Below are positions 9,186-17,423 of a stretch of 64,000 nt of DNA, piece after piece; position 1 is the stretch's first letter, and each line of letters starts with the position of its first letter. The stretch is from Flavobacterium psychrolimnae (lineage in GTDB: Bacteria > Bacteroidota > Bacteroidia > Flavobacteriales > Flavobacteriaceae). The stretch spans positions 163,683 through 227,682 of the forward strand of contig NZ_QNUX01000006.1 in the NCBI RefSeq assembly GCF_003312425.1. The letters run 5' to 3'. Below the pieces are notes generated by a model. That model saw only the letters and a program-made list of their open reading frames with translations. It did not search any database and was not told the DNA's origin. The position numbers and the translations under genes are program-made.

Positions 9186-10319
9186 CTACTTCACCAACTC
9201 AAAAACCAATACCTGCGTTTTCTGTTTATCAGAAAAATTATTATCCGAAACAAAAATGAGAGATGGATTGCCATTTGTCAGTTTTGGTCCAAAAGTAAGC
9301 CCTTCGATGTTATCAATGAAAATTCCCAAATCATCCATGTTTAGAATCAGTTTTTTAGAAGCCAATTTTAGTTCTTGGTTTTGCAATGAAGGATAATTTT
9401 TAACGTCAGTTGCCTTTTTCAAGTCACACAAAAATATTTTTACTGTGCAGGCTTGTGTTCCGGTCGAGTAGGAACGTTCTACTACCAATAACTGATTTTT
9501 ACCATAATACTGAATCGCTGAAACTCCATTTACAGCAAAAGCTCCTTTAGGATTGGGTTCAAGTGCAATTGGTTCTAGTTGGTAGCCGAATTGAGCGGTG
9601 TTCTTTTTTGTTTTGGCATCAAATTGATACAATCTGATTAAACCTCCTTTACTTGTATTGGCCTGGTCGCCGTCTTCAAATAAAGGTTCTTCAATGTTGG
9701 TGTAGATATTTTTATACTTTTTGTCAAAAGTAATTCCTTCTAAAGTCCCATTGTTTCTCGGGCCTTTTTCTAGTTTTTGCATTTTTAAATTTTCAGGTAA
9801 GGTAACATTGCCTAGAAAGTCACCTTTTAAATCCATGAAATTCAAAGAAGGATTTTCTAGAACTTCTTTCTCTGCGGTAATCACTCGCGCGCCCTCGGTG
9901 CTCCAAATTAAAGAATTCGTCTTTGGATTATAACGCATATCTTCTGGATCTGCAGAAGTAGTTGGTGTTGTGGTCCAATTGCCATACGCTTTCTCAGTTT
10001 CATCTTTCAAATAAGTTACGTTTTGAAAAGCAAAACTTTTTATCTTGTCTTCAGACAAATTAATCTTAGCGGTGTAAAATCTGGAATCGTTAAAGACAGA
10101 TCTATCGTCACATATCAGATAATATAAATCATTTTTTGCATCATAATCTATTCCGGATAATCCGCCCACTTTTGTATTCTGAAATGTTTCCTCAAAAGGA
10201 ATTTCAATCGAACTGATTAGCTTTAAACTTGGCGTTGCATTGTTTTCAGCGGTTTGTTTTAAATTGGAACAAGAAAATAGAAAAGCTGGAAATACTGCAA
10301 GAAATAATAATTTACGCAT
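9186..10319 (-). CDS. esterase-like activity of phytase family lipoprotein
   Basis: About 377 residues from the ATG at 10319, which gives a textbook lipoprotein signal (MRKLLFLAVFPAFLFSCS). An in-frame ATG at 10343 would add eight residues and spoil the signal. The body matches the phytase-like beta-propeller family (GGLSGIDYDAKNDLYYLICDDR near the start, DPEDMRYNP and GTLEGITFD in the middle, NIEGLTFGP near the end). Such proteins are predicted extracytoplasmic phosphoesterases; the substrate is unknown. It begins about 60 bases after the truncated haemoglobin gene and is probably transcribed with it. Confidence 0.8.
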   Translation of the reverse strand: MRKLLFLAVFPAFLFSCSNLKQTAENNATPSLKLISSIEIPFEETFQNTKVGGLSGIDYDAKNDLYYLICDDRSVFNDSRFYTAKINLSEDKIKSFAFQNVTYLKDETEKAYGNWTTTPTTSADPEDMRYNPKTNSLIWSTEGARVITAEKEVLENPSLNFMDLKGDFLGNVTLPENLKMQKLEKGPRNNGTLEGITFDKKYKNIYTNIEEPLFEDGDQANTSKGGLIRLYQFDAKTKKNTAQFGYQLEPIALEPNPKGAFAVNGVSAIQYYGKNQLLVVERSYSTGTQACTVKIFLCDLKKATDVKNYPSLQNQELKLASKKLILNMDDLGIFIDNIEGLTFGPKLTNGNPSLIFVSDNNFSDKQKTQVLVFELVK

Positions 10320-10381
10320 AAAGGAATGTGTTGCTGTTTGCAAAAAAGAACTGATTTTGGATTAAAAACCCACTTCAAAAA

Positions 10382-10783
10382 CTAGGAATTGTTCGTTTGA
10401 TTTTTCTCAAGATTGCGGAAATAGTCAATTTTGTAATTAAACATTTCAGCCATATTTTTAGCGCGAAGCTTTGCTTCTTCGGCTAATGGACCTACAAATA
10501 GACTATCAGTAGTTTTAGTGAAAATTTCCATCCAGCGGTCAAAATGTTCTTTGGCAACTGGTAATTGTTTGTGTGGCGGAAATGGACTTCCGGAATACGA
10601 ATGCACTTCAAGTAAAATAGTTTGCCAAAAACGGTACATTTTTTCCAGATGTTCGGGCCAGCGGTTGCCTATTTTTTCGTTGAATATAGGTCCAATAAAT
10701 TCGTCTTTTTGAACTTTAGAATAAAAAGTATCAACCAGTAATTTGATATCGTCGAATGTAGTAATGTCGGTTTGTGGTGTCAT
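10382..10783 (-). CDS. group III truncated haemoglobin
   Basis: 133 residues from the ATG at 10783 (MTPQTDITTFDDIK). A longer frame to a TTG at 10810 is unlikely because that codon lies inside a TACCTTTG promoter element. The sequence has the group III pattern: VDTFYSKVQKDEFIGPIF, then the PEHLEKMYRFWQTILL helix, a PPHKQLP segment, and the proximal-His region KEHFDRWMEIF. These small haem proteins bind O2, NO or related ligands; their physiological role is uncertain. A second one is encoded at the end of the nos operon (27022). Confidence 0.9.
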   Translation of the reverse strand: MTPQTDITTFDDIKLLVDTFYSKVQKDEFIGPIFNEKIGNRWPEHLEKMYRFWQTILLEVHSYSGSPFPPHKQLPVAKEHFDRWMEIFTKTTDSLFVGPLAEEAKLRAKNMAEMFNYKIDYFRNLEKNQTNNS

Positions 10784-10790
10784 GATGGGG

Positions 10791-10820
10791 TATAAAAAAA
10801 GCCTACGCAAAGGTAGACTT
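10791..10820 (-). terminator. terminator hairpin of the DUF4136 gene, overlapping the next promoter
   Basis: On the minus strand AGTCTAC and GTAGGCT form a stem followed by seven T residues. It lies just after the DUF4136 stop codon. The loop holds the TACCTTTG element of the downstream gene. Confidence 0.6.
10808..10815 (-). promoter_or_regulatory. -7 promoter element TACCTTTG of the truncated haemoglobin gene
   Basis: An exact and very typical Bacteroidota -7 sequence. The predicted start of transcription leaves a leader of about 20 bases before the ATG at 10783. Confidence 0.6.
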
Positions 10821-10843
10821 TTATGTTTGAATCTGATGGGAAA

Positions 10844-11380
10844 CTATTTTGCTTTAGGTGGAAATTGTTCTAAAATTTTAGCAACAAATTCGTTGATTCG
10901 TTTTTCTTTTTCACTGCGATTTTCCGTCAAATAACCAACGCCTTCTCCCTGCCAAACTAATTCTTTTTTCTTGGCATCAATTAAATCGATGTATAATCTT
11001 CCTTCTGTTGATGAAGAAACATAAGTGCTACGGCCTCCCCATAAATAAGGATTCCATCCCCATCCCCAACCGTAACCCCATCCTGCGTTGTATTGGTTTA
11101 CGTCAATTCGTTCTCTTTCTTTGGTAAGTATATTAATCAGCAAATCTGGATTTTCGCTTTTGGTCATGCCTTTTAAGCTTAATTCTCGGTCTATTGCATT
11201 GAGTATTCTTTTTTTATCTAATTCTGAAATCTCAACTTTATCGATGCCTTTTTTATGAAAAGCGTATGTTTTATATTGACTAAAATCTACCTTGTTATCA
11301 TAATCGGAATATACTCTTACGGAACTGCAAGATGCAACTACGAAAAGTAAAAGTACTGGGAGGAGTTTAATTGCTTTCAT
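10844..11380 (-). CDS. DUF4136 domain-containing lipoprotein
   Basis: 178 residues. The lipoprotein signal MKAIKLLPVLLLFVVASC is followed by the DUF4136 pattern: VYSDYDNKVDFSQYKTYAF at the start, the LLINILTK strand, a Gly/Trp/Tyr-rich stretch (GWGYGWGWGWNPY), and GRLYIDLIDAKKKELVWQGEG towards the end. The family consists of small envelope lipoproteins of unknown role. It starts 48 bases after the urocanate hydratase stop codon, so it may be read from the same transcript. Confidence 0.9.
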   Translation of the reverse strand: MKAIKLLPVLLLFVVASCSSVRVYSDYDNKVDFSQYKTYAFHKKGIDKVEISELDKKRILNAIDRELSLKGMTKSENPDLLINILTKERERIDVNQYNAGWGYGWGWGWNPYLWGGRSTYVSSSTEGRLYIDLIDAKKKELVWQGEGVGYLTENRSEKEKRINEFVAKILEQFPPKAK

Positions 11381-11428
11381 GGCTTGATTATTAGATTACT
11401 AAATGTTATTAAAGATACGTTCAAATTT

Positions 11429-13411
11429 TTAAAAATCCAACAAATTGTCGGCAACTATATTAGGGATGGTGACTTTCAACAAAGGTTGCGTTTCCATTGC
11501 TCTTTTGATGGCAAATAGTGCGCCTTCGTTTCTAGCCCAGCTTCTTCGGGAAATCCCATTGTTGACATCCCAGAAAAGCATTGATGCTAAACGTTTTGAC
11601 GCTTCTTTTGAACCATCAAGAACCATACCAAATCCACCGTTAATTACCTCGCCCCAGCCAACTCCTCCGCCATTATGAATGGAAACCCAAGTGGCGCCAC
11701 GAAAACTGTCTCCAATCACGTTTTGTATCGCCATATCTGCTGTAAAACGGGAGCCGTCATAAATATTTGAAGTTTCTCTGTACGGCGAATCAGTGCCGGA
11801 AACATCATGGTGATCGCGACCCAAAACGACAGTTCCTATTTCGCCTTTGGCAATAGCCTGATTAAAAGCTTCTGCAATTTTTACGCGTCCTTCAGCATCA
11901 GCATAAAGGATTCGGGCTTGGGAACCTACAACCAGTTTATTTTCCTGAGCGCCTTTTATCCAGTGAATGTTATCCTGCATTTGTTGCTGAATTTCTTCGG
12001 GAGCCGTTTTTGCCATTTCTTCTAGAACTTGGCAAGCAATTAAATCTGTTTTGGCTAAATCTTCCGGTTTTCCAGAAGCACAAACCCATCGAAAAGGACC
12101 AAACCCGTAATCAAAACACATGGGCCCCATGATATCCTGTACATAACTAGGATACCTGAAATCGATGTGATTTTCCGCCATTATATCAGCACCGGCGCGG
12201 GAAGCTTCCAATAAAAAAGCATTTCCGTAATCGAAGAAATACGTTCCTTTCGCAGTATGTTTATTGATAGCAGTCGTATGACGGCGTAATGTTTCTTGAA
12301 CTTTTATTTTAAATAATTCAGGATTATCAGCCATCATTATATTCGCTTCTTCAAAGGAAATATCAGCAGGATAATAACCGCCCGCCCAAGGATTGTGCAA
12401 CGAAGTCTGATCAGAGCCTAAATCGATATGGATGTTTTCTTCGTCAAATTTTTCCCAAACATCAACCACGTTTCCAAGATATCCGATGGAAACAATTTCA
12501 TTATTGGCTTGTGCCAAAGCAACTCTTTTCACTAGTTTATCCACATCATCAATCACTTCATTGATCCATCCTTGACTGTGGCGAATGTGCGTTATTTTTG
12601 GATTTACTTCGGCACATACGGTAATACAACCCGCAATATTTCCTGCTTTAGGTTGTGCGCCACTCATTCCGCCTAAACCAGAAGTGACGAATAAGCCGCC
12701 TTTTGGGCTGCGTTTTATTTTTCTAAAACCGTTCAAAACGGTAATGGTTGTTCCGTGTACAATTCCTTGCGGACCAATGTACATGTAACTTCCTGCCGTC
12801 ATTTGTCCGTATTGAGAAACGCCCAAGGCATTCATTTTTTCCCAATCGTCCGGTTTAGAATAATTAGGAATTACCATTCCGTTTGTTACAACAACTCGCG
12901 GAGCTTCTTTATGTGAAGGAAACAATCCCATTGGATGACCGGAATACATGGTTAAGGTTTGCTCATCGGTCATTTCCGATAAGTATTGCATCGTCAATAA
13001 ATACTGTGCCCAGTTTTGGAAAACGGCGCCATTCCCACCATAGGTAATTAACTCATGCGGATGTTGTGCCACGGCATAATCCAAGTTATTTTGAATCATC
13101 AGCATAATCGCTTTTGCCTGTTCGCATTTTCCAGGATATTCAGTAATTGGTCTTGCATACATTTTATAATCCGGACGCAAACGGTACATGTAAATACGTC
13201 CGTAGGTTTCTAGTTCTTCTGAGAATTCTTTGATTAATTCAGTGTGATGTTGCGGTTCAAAATACCGTAAAGCATTGCGCAAAGCCAGTTTTTTTTCTTC
13301 TGTAGAAAGTATTTCTTTACGCTTTGGTGCGTGATTGATGTCGGTTTCGTATGGTTTTGGTTTTGGTAAAACCGAAGGAATTCCCTGTTGTATTTGTTCT
13401 TGAAAAGTCAT
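11429..13411 (-). CDS. hutU: urocanate hydratase
   Basis: 660 residues. Converts urocanate to imidazolone propionate, the second step of histidine breakdown, using tightly bound NAD. Recognised by the family blocks YGGNGAVFQNWAQYLLTM, LYSGHPMGLFPSH-like (here TMYSGHPMGLFPSHKEAP), SYMYIGPQGIVHGT, GGLFVTSGLGGMSGAQPKA and GRDHHDVSGTDSPYRET. The protein is about 100 residues longer than the proteobacterial HutU, as is normal for the Bacteroidota form. No hutH, hutI or hutG is in the window, so the rest of the pathway lies elsewhere. The DUF5522 gene lies 77 bases upstream. Confidence 0.96.
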   Translation of the reverse strand: MTFQEQIQQGIPSVLPKPKPYETDINHAPKRKEILSTEEKKLALRNALRYFEPQHHTELIKEFSEELETYGRIYMYRLRPDYKMYARPITEYPGKCEQAKAIMLMIQNNLDYAVAQHPHELITYGGNGAVFQNWAQYLLTMQYLSEMTDEQTLTMYSGHPMGLFPSHKEAPRVVVTNGMVIPNYSKPDDWEKMNALGVSQYGQMTAGSYMYIGPQGIVHGTTITVLNGFRKIKRSPKGGLFVTSGLGGMSGAQPKAGNIAGCITVCAEVNPKITHIRHSQGWINEVIDDVDKLVKRVALAQANNEIVSIGYLGNVVDVWEKFDEENIHIDLGSDQTSLHNPWAGGYYPADISFEEANIMMADNPELFKIKVQETLRRHTTAINKHTAKGTYFFDYGNAFLLEASRAGADIMAENHIDFRYPSYVQDIMGPMCFDYGFGPFRWVCASGKPEDLAKTDLIACQVLEEMAKTAPEEIQQQMQDNIHWIKGAQENKLVVGSQARILYADAEGRVKIAEAFNQAIAKGEIGTVVLGRDHHDVSGTDSPYRETSNIYDGSRFTADMAIQNVIGDSFRGATWVSIHNGGGVGWGEVINGGFGMVLDGSKEASKRLASMLFWDVNNGISRRSWARNEGALFAIKRAMETQPLLKVTIPNIVADNLLDF

Positions 13412-13488
13412 GTTTTAGATGTGTATTGTGTTGTTGTAAATGCGAATTTATCCAATTAATGATACTGAATAATACGACTTAACACTGC

Positions 13489-13665
13489 TTACTTTTTATT
13501 ACTTCCTGTTTTTTTATCAAAACCATACGGACAATGACGACAACCACTTTTACAGCAATATCCTCGCTTTAAATGGTGTTTTTCGGTAAAACATTTATAT
13601 CCTTCCGGTGTGTAATAGAAATCTTCCCCTTCTATCAATTTATTTTCATTACTTTGGTCAATCAT
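13489..13665 (-). CDS. small DUF5522 protein with a Cys/His cluster
   Basis: 58 residues. From the ATG at 13663-13665 the frame reads MIDQSNENKLIEGEDFYYTP and ends at the TAA at 13489. It carries a compact cluster YCCKSGCRHCPYGF with four Cys and one His in nine residues. This is the signature of the small DUF5522 family, often annotated as hypothetical in Flavobacteriia. The cluster suggests binding of a metal ion, but this is inference. It sits directly upstream of hutU on the same strand. Confidence 0.8.
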   Translation of the reverse strand: MIDQSNENKLIEGEDFYYTPEGYKCFTEKHHLKRGYCCKSGCRHCPYGFDKKTGSNKK

Positions 13666-13766
13666 ATTTGGGAATGTTCTATTGTAAAATTCATTTAGTT
13701 TTTATGATTCAGCGACGTCAACTCAAACGATTGAGTATTTCATTAAATAGAACCATTTTATCATTA

Positions 13767-13774
13767 CAAATTTA
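13767..13774 (-). promoter_or_regulatory. candidate -7 element TAAATTTG for the DUF5522-hutU genes
   Basis: An exact TAnnTTTG match on the minus strand, about 100 bases before the DUF5522 ATG. Other evidence is lacking. Confidence 0.3.
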
Positions 13775-13789
13775 TAAATTTTATAGCGA

Positions 13790-14128
13790 ATGTTTCTGAT
13801 TGTTGCTAAATATTTAATTCCAAAAGGATTTCGTGGATTCACACTATTTCCTTTTGTATTGGTAAAATATCCGGAAGACAAACAAAATATAATTTTAGTC
13901 AATCACGAAAAAATCCATCTTCGACAACAGCTTGAATTATTAATACTTCCTTTTTTTATTTGGTATCTGTTGGAATATCTTTTTCGCTTGGTTCAGTATC
14001 AAAATGCAAATTTGGCTTATAGAAATATCAGTTTCGAGCGGGAAGCGTATTCGAATGAATCAAATTTAGACTATTTAAAAAACCGATCTATTTTTCAATT
14101 TTGTAACTACTTGTTTTTGAAAAAATAG
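13790..14128 (+). CDS. small membrane-associated protein with an HExxH motif
   Basis: 112 residues. The frame contains NHEKIHLRQQLELL (HExxH at about residues 42-46), one hydrophobic segment right after it (LILPFFIWYLLEYLF), and a conserved-looking FEREAYSNE block about 45 residues later that could give the third metal ligand. This is the plan of a minimal gluzincin or M56-like metallopeptidase core, but the protein is too short for any standard family. I cannot name it. It has an ATG start, no clear signal peptide, and no close partner gene. Confidence 0.65.
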   Translation: MFLIVAKYLIPKGFRGFTLFPFVLVKYPEDKQNIILVNHEKIHLRQQLELLILPFFIWYLLEYLFRLVQYQNANLAYRNISFEREAYSNESNLDYLKNRSIFQFCNYLFLKK

Positions 14129-14602
14129 CTTTTTGTACACAAACTGAATTTTTTGTTGGAAGAATCTAATTTTTTTTTAATCAAAAAAAAATACTTTTCT
14201 CACAGCTAGATCTTATTCTATTTTAAAAGACAATCACTTCAAAATTAAAGCACTTTTTTTACAAAAAATCACTGTTTAACAATTAGGATTATTTTCTTCT
14301 GTTTTTAAATTTAATTATGTAAGAAATTATATATTTAAAATACAAAAAGATGTATTTAAACGATTATTTGTACTTTTTATCGGTATTTGTACAGTTTGCT
14401 AATGTGTTTTTTTCGTAGATTTAACCCATAAAAGGAATTATTCTATTAGTTTCATTGAAAATGGGAAGAAAAAGGCTTAAAAACTATAAAAAATTATGTC
14501 TAATAGATTCATAGTAAGTTTTTTAAATGCTTTATGATAATTGGAAAAACATAGGATTAATAAATAAAATATTGGTTACAAATTAATTTAAATCAACCGC
14601 TT
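14129..14602. other. 474-base intergenic region, AT-rich, no gene seen
   Basis: Very AT-rich with many T and A runs. No reading frame, tRNA or clear inverted repeat was found. It probably holds the promoter of the T9SS cargo gene at 14603, but no exact TAnnTTTG element was found near the start (closest: TACAGTTTG near 14390, one base too long). Confidence 0.5.
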
Positions 14603-16435
14603 ATGAACTCAAAAATACTTAAAAAAACACTGCTAGTTGTGACTGGTTTTTTAATTCAGAGTAATGTAAATGCACAAATGTATGTAAGTCCAAATACTTA
14701 CGTTTTTGCAAGTAATGAAGTTGTTTTTATAAAACAACAACTAGAGTTAAATGCGGCAACCAGCAATTTTTATCTAAGGGAAAATGCGCAGTTGTTGCAG
14801 GGTTCAATTACGGCTGGGGCAAATAAAGGTCTGGGAAGTTTGTCTGTTTTTCAAGAAGGGAATACTAATAATTTTCAATATGATTACTGGTGTTCTCCAG
14901 TGGGAGGAACTATTGCTGCGGCTGGAAATTCTCCTTTTGGAGTGACTCAACTTAAGGATGTGAGTGGTTTAGTAACTTTTAATGAACCTTCGATATTGTC
15001 AATGAATAATTATAACGGTACCGCAAGTCCATTAGCGATAGCACCGTTTTGGATTAATAAATTAACAGTTTCATCACAATATTCAAGTTGGATTCAGGTA
15101 GGATCTAATTCCAGTTTGAATGCTGGAGAAGGATTTACTATGAAAGGTACGTCAGGCACAAATGGATTTACTATAAACGGAGTTCAGAATAATCCCGGAA
15201 GTAAACAGCGTTATGATTTTAGAGGAAAACCAAATGATGGGACCATAAGTATTCCTGTTGCAATTGAGCAATTTACATTGACAGGGAATCCGTATCCATC
15301 AGCAATCGATTTATCTGCTTTTTTAATTGAACAAACAAATTGTAGCGGAATAGCTTATTTTTGGGAGCAGGATAAAACTGTGAATTCGCATTATATAGCG
15401 GATTACAAAGGAGGTTATTCTACTTTTGCCCCTGGTAATTTGGGAAGCACAGGAGTTTATGTTCCTGCCACTTTTTATTCGTATGATGGCTCAGGAAATG
15501 AAGGCAGTGCAGGTGGAACTGGAGGAACTTATGAAAGACGTTTTTCACCGATTGGTCAGGGGTTTCTAATCGATGGCATCGCAAACGGTTTTGTCGAGAT
15601 GAAAAACAGTTACCGAATGTTTGTCAAAGAGCCAGCAAGCAGTCCTGCACCTGAAAAAATGATAAAATCTACCAAAACAAGAAACAATACTGGTTTCATG
15701 GAGCCGGTGCAAGCGGTATCGGGATTTGACTACACAACAGTAAGTTTAGCACCTACGCCACAAATAAAGTTCAATACGTTGATGAACAATCAAGGGGTGC
15801 GTCAATTGGCTTTGGCGTTGATTCCTGAAGCCACTGATGGGATTGATCGTGCGATGGATGCCATGTCTTCAAGTGACAGCACTCCGGCTGATGTTTACTT
15901 TGTTTTAGAAGGATCAGATTTTGTGATTAATGCTGTAAATTTTGACATTGATAAAAAAATCCCAATTGGTTTTAGAAATGCAAAAGCAGCCAATTACAAA
16001 ATTACGGTTCAGGAAATGATTAATTTCACGGCTGCCAACACCGTTTATCTACACGATAAAGTAAGGGATTTATATTATGATATTACAAATGACTTTCATG
16101 AATTAGAATTGCCGGCAGGAGAAAATAATACTCAGTTTGAAATTACTTTTAAAACGAACACTACTTTAGGAGTAGAGGAAACAGCCAAGCAAAGTTTTGT
16201 GATTTTTCAAAATAATTCAACAAAAAATTTAACAATCGATAATCCTTTATTGATGGATCTTGAGACTTGTGGTTTATACGATGTAGCGGGTAAATTGATT
16301 TTTGTTAAACAAGATTTAGGGGTTGATGCCTCGTATAAATTTTCAACTTCAGGTTTAGGAGATGGAATATACATTGTAAAATTGAGTACCAAAGACAAAT
16401 TGGTTGTTGGTAAAAAAGTGATTATTAAAAACTAG
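14603..16435 (+). CDS. T9SS type A sorting domain-containing protein
   Basis: 610 residues. It has a cleavable signal peptide (MNSKILKKTLLVVTGFLIQSNVNAQ) and a long Ser/Gly/Asn-rich body containing the phrase YDYWCSPVGG, often seen in secreted flavobacterial proteins. The C-terminal T9SS sorting domain covers about the last 75 residues (VFIFQN-type start, LYDVAGKLI strand, DGIYIVKLSTKDKLVVGKKVII end). It is predicted to be exported through the type IX system and attached to the surface or released. No catalytic domain was recognised; an adhesion role is possible. Confidence 0.88.
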   Translation: MNSKILKKTLLVVTGFLIQSNVNAQMYVSPNTYVFASNEVVFIKQQLELNAATSNFYLRENAQLLQGSITAGANKGLGSLSVFQEGNTNNFQYDYWCSPVGGTIAAAGNSPFGVTQLKDVSGLVTFNEPSILSMNNYNGTASPLAIAPFWINKLTVSSQYSSWIQVGSNSSLNAGEGFTMKGTSGTNGFTINGVQNNPGSKQRYDFRGKPNDGTISIPVAIEQFTLTGNPYPSAIDLSAFLIEQTNCSGIAYFWEQDKTVNSHYIADYKGGYSTFAPGNLGSTGVYVPATFYSYDGSGNEGSAGGTGGTYERRFSPIGQGFLIDGIANGFVEMKNSYRMFVKEPASSPAPEKMIKSTKTRNNTGFMEPVQAVSGFDYTTVSLAPTPQIKFNTLMNNQGVRQLALALIPEATDGIDRAMDAMSSSDSTPADVYFVLEGSDFVINAVNFDIDKKIPIGFRNAKAANYKITVQEMINFTAANTVYLHDKVRDLYYDITNDFHELELPAGENNTQFEITFKTNTTLGVEETAKQSFVIFQNNSTKNLTIDNPLLMDLETCGLYDVAGKLIFVKQDLGVDASYKFSTSGLGDGIYIVKLSTKDKLVVGKKVIIKN

Positions 16436-16458
16436 AATGTATTTAAAAAAAGCACCAA

Positions 16459-16487
16459 AAATGCAATCTGTAGAGGTTGCATTTTTT
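16459..16487 (+). terminator. intrinsic terminator of the T9SS cargo gene
   Basis: Arms AATGCAA and TTGCATT followed by a T run. The TTG in the 3' arm (16477-16479) may double as the -33 element of the next promoter. Confidence 0.75.
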
Positions 16488-16502
16488 ATTATAGATTAAT
16501 TT

Positions 16503-16510
16503 TACCTTTG
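16503..16510 (+). promoter_or_regulatory. -7 promoter element TACCTTTG of the desulfhydrase/deaminase gene
   Basis: An exact match. A TTG lies 23 bases upstream inside the terminator hairpin. The leader would be about 10 bases before the TTG start codon at 16527. Confidence 0.6.
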
Positions 16511-16526
16511 TAAAAAATAAAATGGT

Positions 16527-17423
16527 TTGAATCAAAAGGTACTAACATCATTTCCGAAGGCTATTTCTGTCCAAATCAAAAGGGAAGATTTGATACATCC
16601 TTTCGTTTCGGGAAACAAATTCAGAAAGCTAAAATACAATTTGCTTCAGGCAAAAACAGAAAATTACGAAACGCTGTTGACTTTTGGCGGCGCTTTTTCA
16701 AATCATATTGCCGCAGTGGCTTTTGCAGGAAAAGAGAAAGGATTTAAAACCATAGGAATTATTCGTGGAGATGAATTAGGTAGTAAAATCGCGGAGAATC
16801 CCACGTTATCATTCGCTCAAAATTGCGGCATGCAACTGGAATTTATTTCAAGAGAAGAATACCGTTTGAAAAGTGAGAGTTCATTTTTAGAAAATTTAAA
16901 AGTAAAATTTGGCAGTTTTTATCATATTCCAGAGGGTGGAACTAATGCGTTAGCTATCAAAGGCTGTCAGGAAATTCTAACTGAAGATGATGCTGAATTT
17001 GATTATATTTGTTGCTCAATTGGAACTGGCGGAACCATTTCGGGAATTATTAACAGCGTTTTACCGCATCAAAAAGTTTTAGGTTTTCCCGCCTTAAAAG
17101 GTGATTTTTTAAAAGAGGAAATTCATAATTTCACCCAAAATGAGAATTGGGAGGTAATTACCGAGTATCATTTTGGTGGATACGGAAAAGTAAATGAAGC
17201 ATTAATCGGATTCATCAATCAGTTTTATACCGAAAATCAAATTCCCTTGGATCCCATTTATACGGGAAAGATGGTTTTTGGCGTTATAGATTTAATCAAA
17301 AAAAACTATTTTCCGGCTAAATCAAAAATTTTACTAATTCATACGGGTGGAATTCAGGGAATCCAAGGAATGAACATTAAATTAAAAAGCAAACAATTAC
17401 CAACAATAGATATCTATGTTTAA
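16527..17423 (+). CDS. PLP-dependent ACC deaminase / D-cysteine desulfhydrase family protein
   Basis: 298 residues from a TTG start codon; the only nearby ATG (16522) is out of frame and stops at once. The family pattern is clear: IKREDLIHPFVSGNKFRKLKYNL holds the PLP-binding Lys, TFGGAFSNHIAAVAF follows, and CCSIGTGGTISGI forms the phosphate-binding loop. Members open 1-aminocyclopropane-1-carboxylate or release H2S from D-cysteine; the sequence does not decide between them. Its last 8 bases overlap the next gene, so the two are translationally coupled. Confidence 0.88.
   Translation: MNQKVLTSFPKAISVQIKREDLIHPFVSGNKFRKLKYNLLQAKTENYETLLTFGGAFSNHIAAVAFAGKEKGFKTIGIIRGDELGSKIAENPTLSFAQNCGMQLEFISREEYRLKSESSFLENLKVKFGSFYHIPEGGTNALAIKGCQEILTEDDAEFDYICCSIGTGGTISGIINSVLPHQKVLGFPALKGDFLKEEIHNFTQNENWEVITEYHFGGYGKVNEALIGFINQFYTENQIPLDPIYTGKMVFGVIDLIKKNYFPAKSKILLIHTGGIQGIQGMNIKLKSKQLPTIDIYV

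Noticed and set aside
9136..9396. 86-residue open frame on the plus strand
   Set aside because: It starts in the repeat at 9005-9150 and then runs antisense to the esterase-like lipoprotein gene.
10784..10810. Longer N-terminus for the truncated haemoglobin (TTG start at 10810)
   Set aside because: The TTG lies inside the TACCTTTG promoter element and terminator loop, and the family normally starts near the ATG at 10783.
14129..14602. Hidden small gene in the 474-base gap
   Set aside because: Frames are short and broken by stops, and no start with a plausible coding pattern was found.
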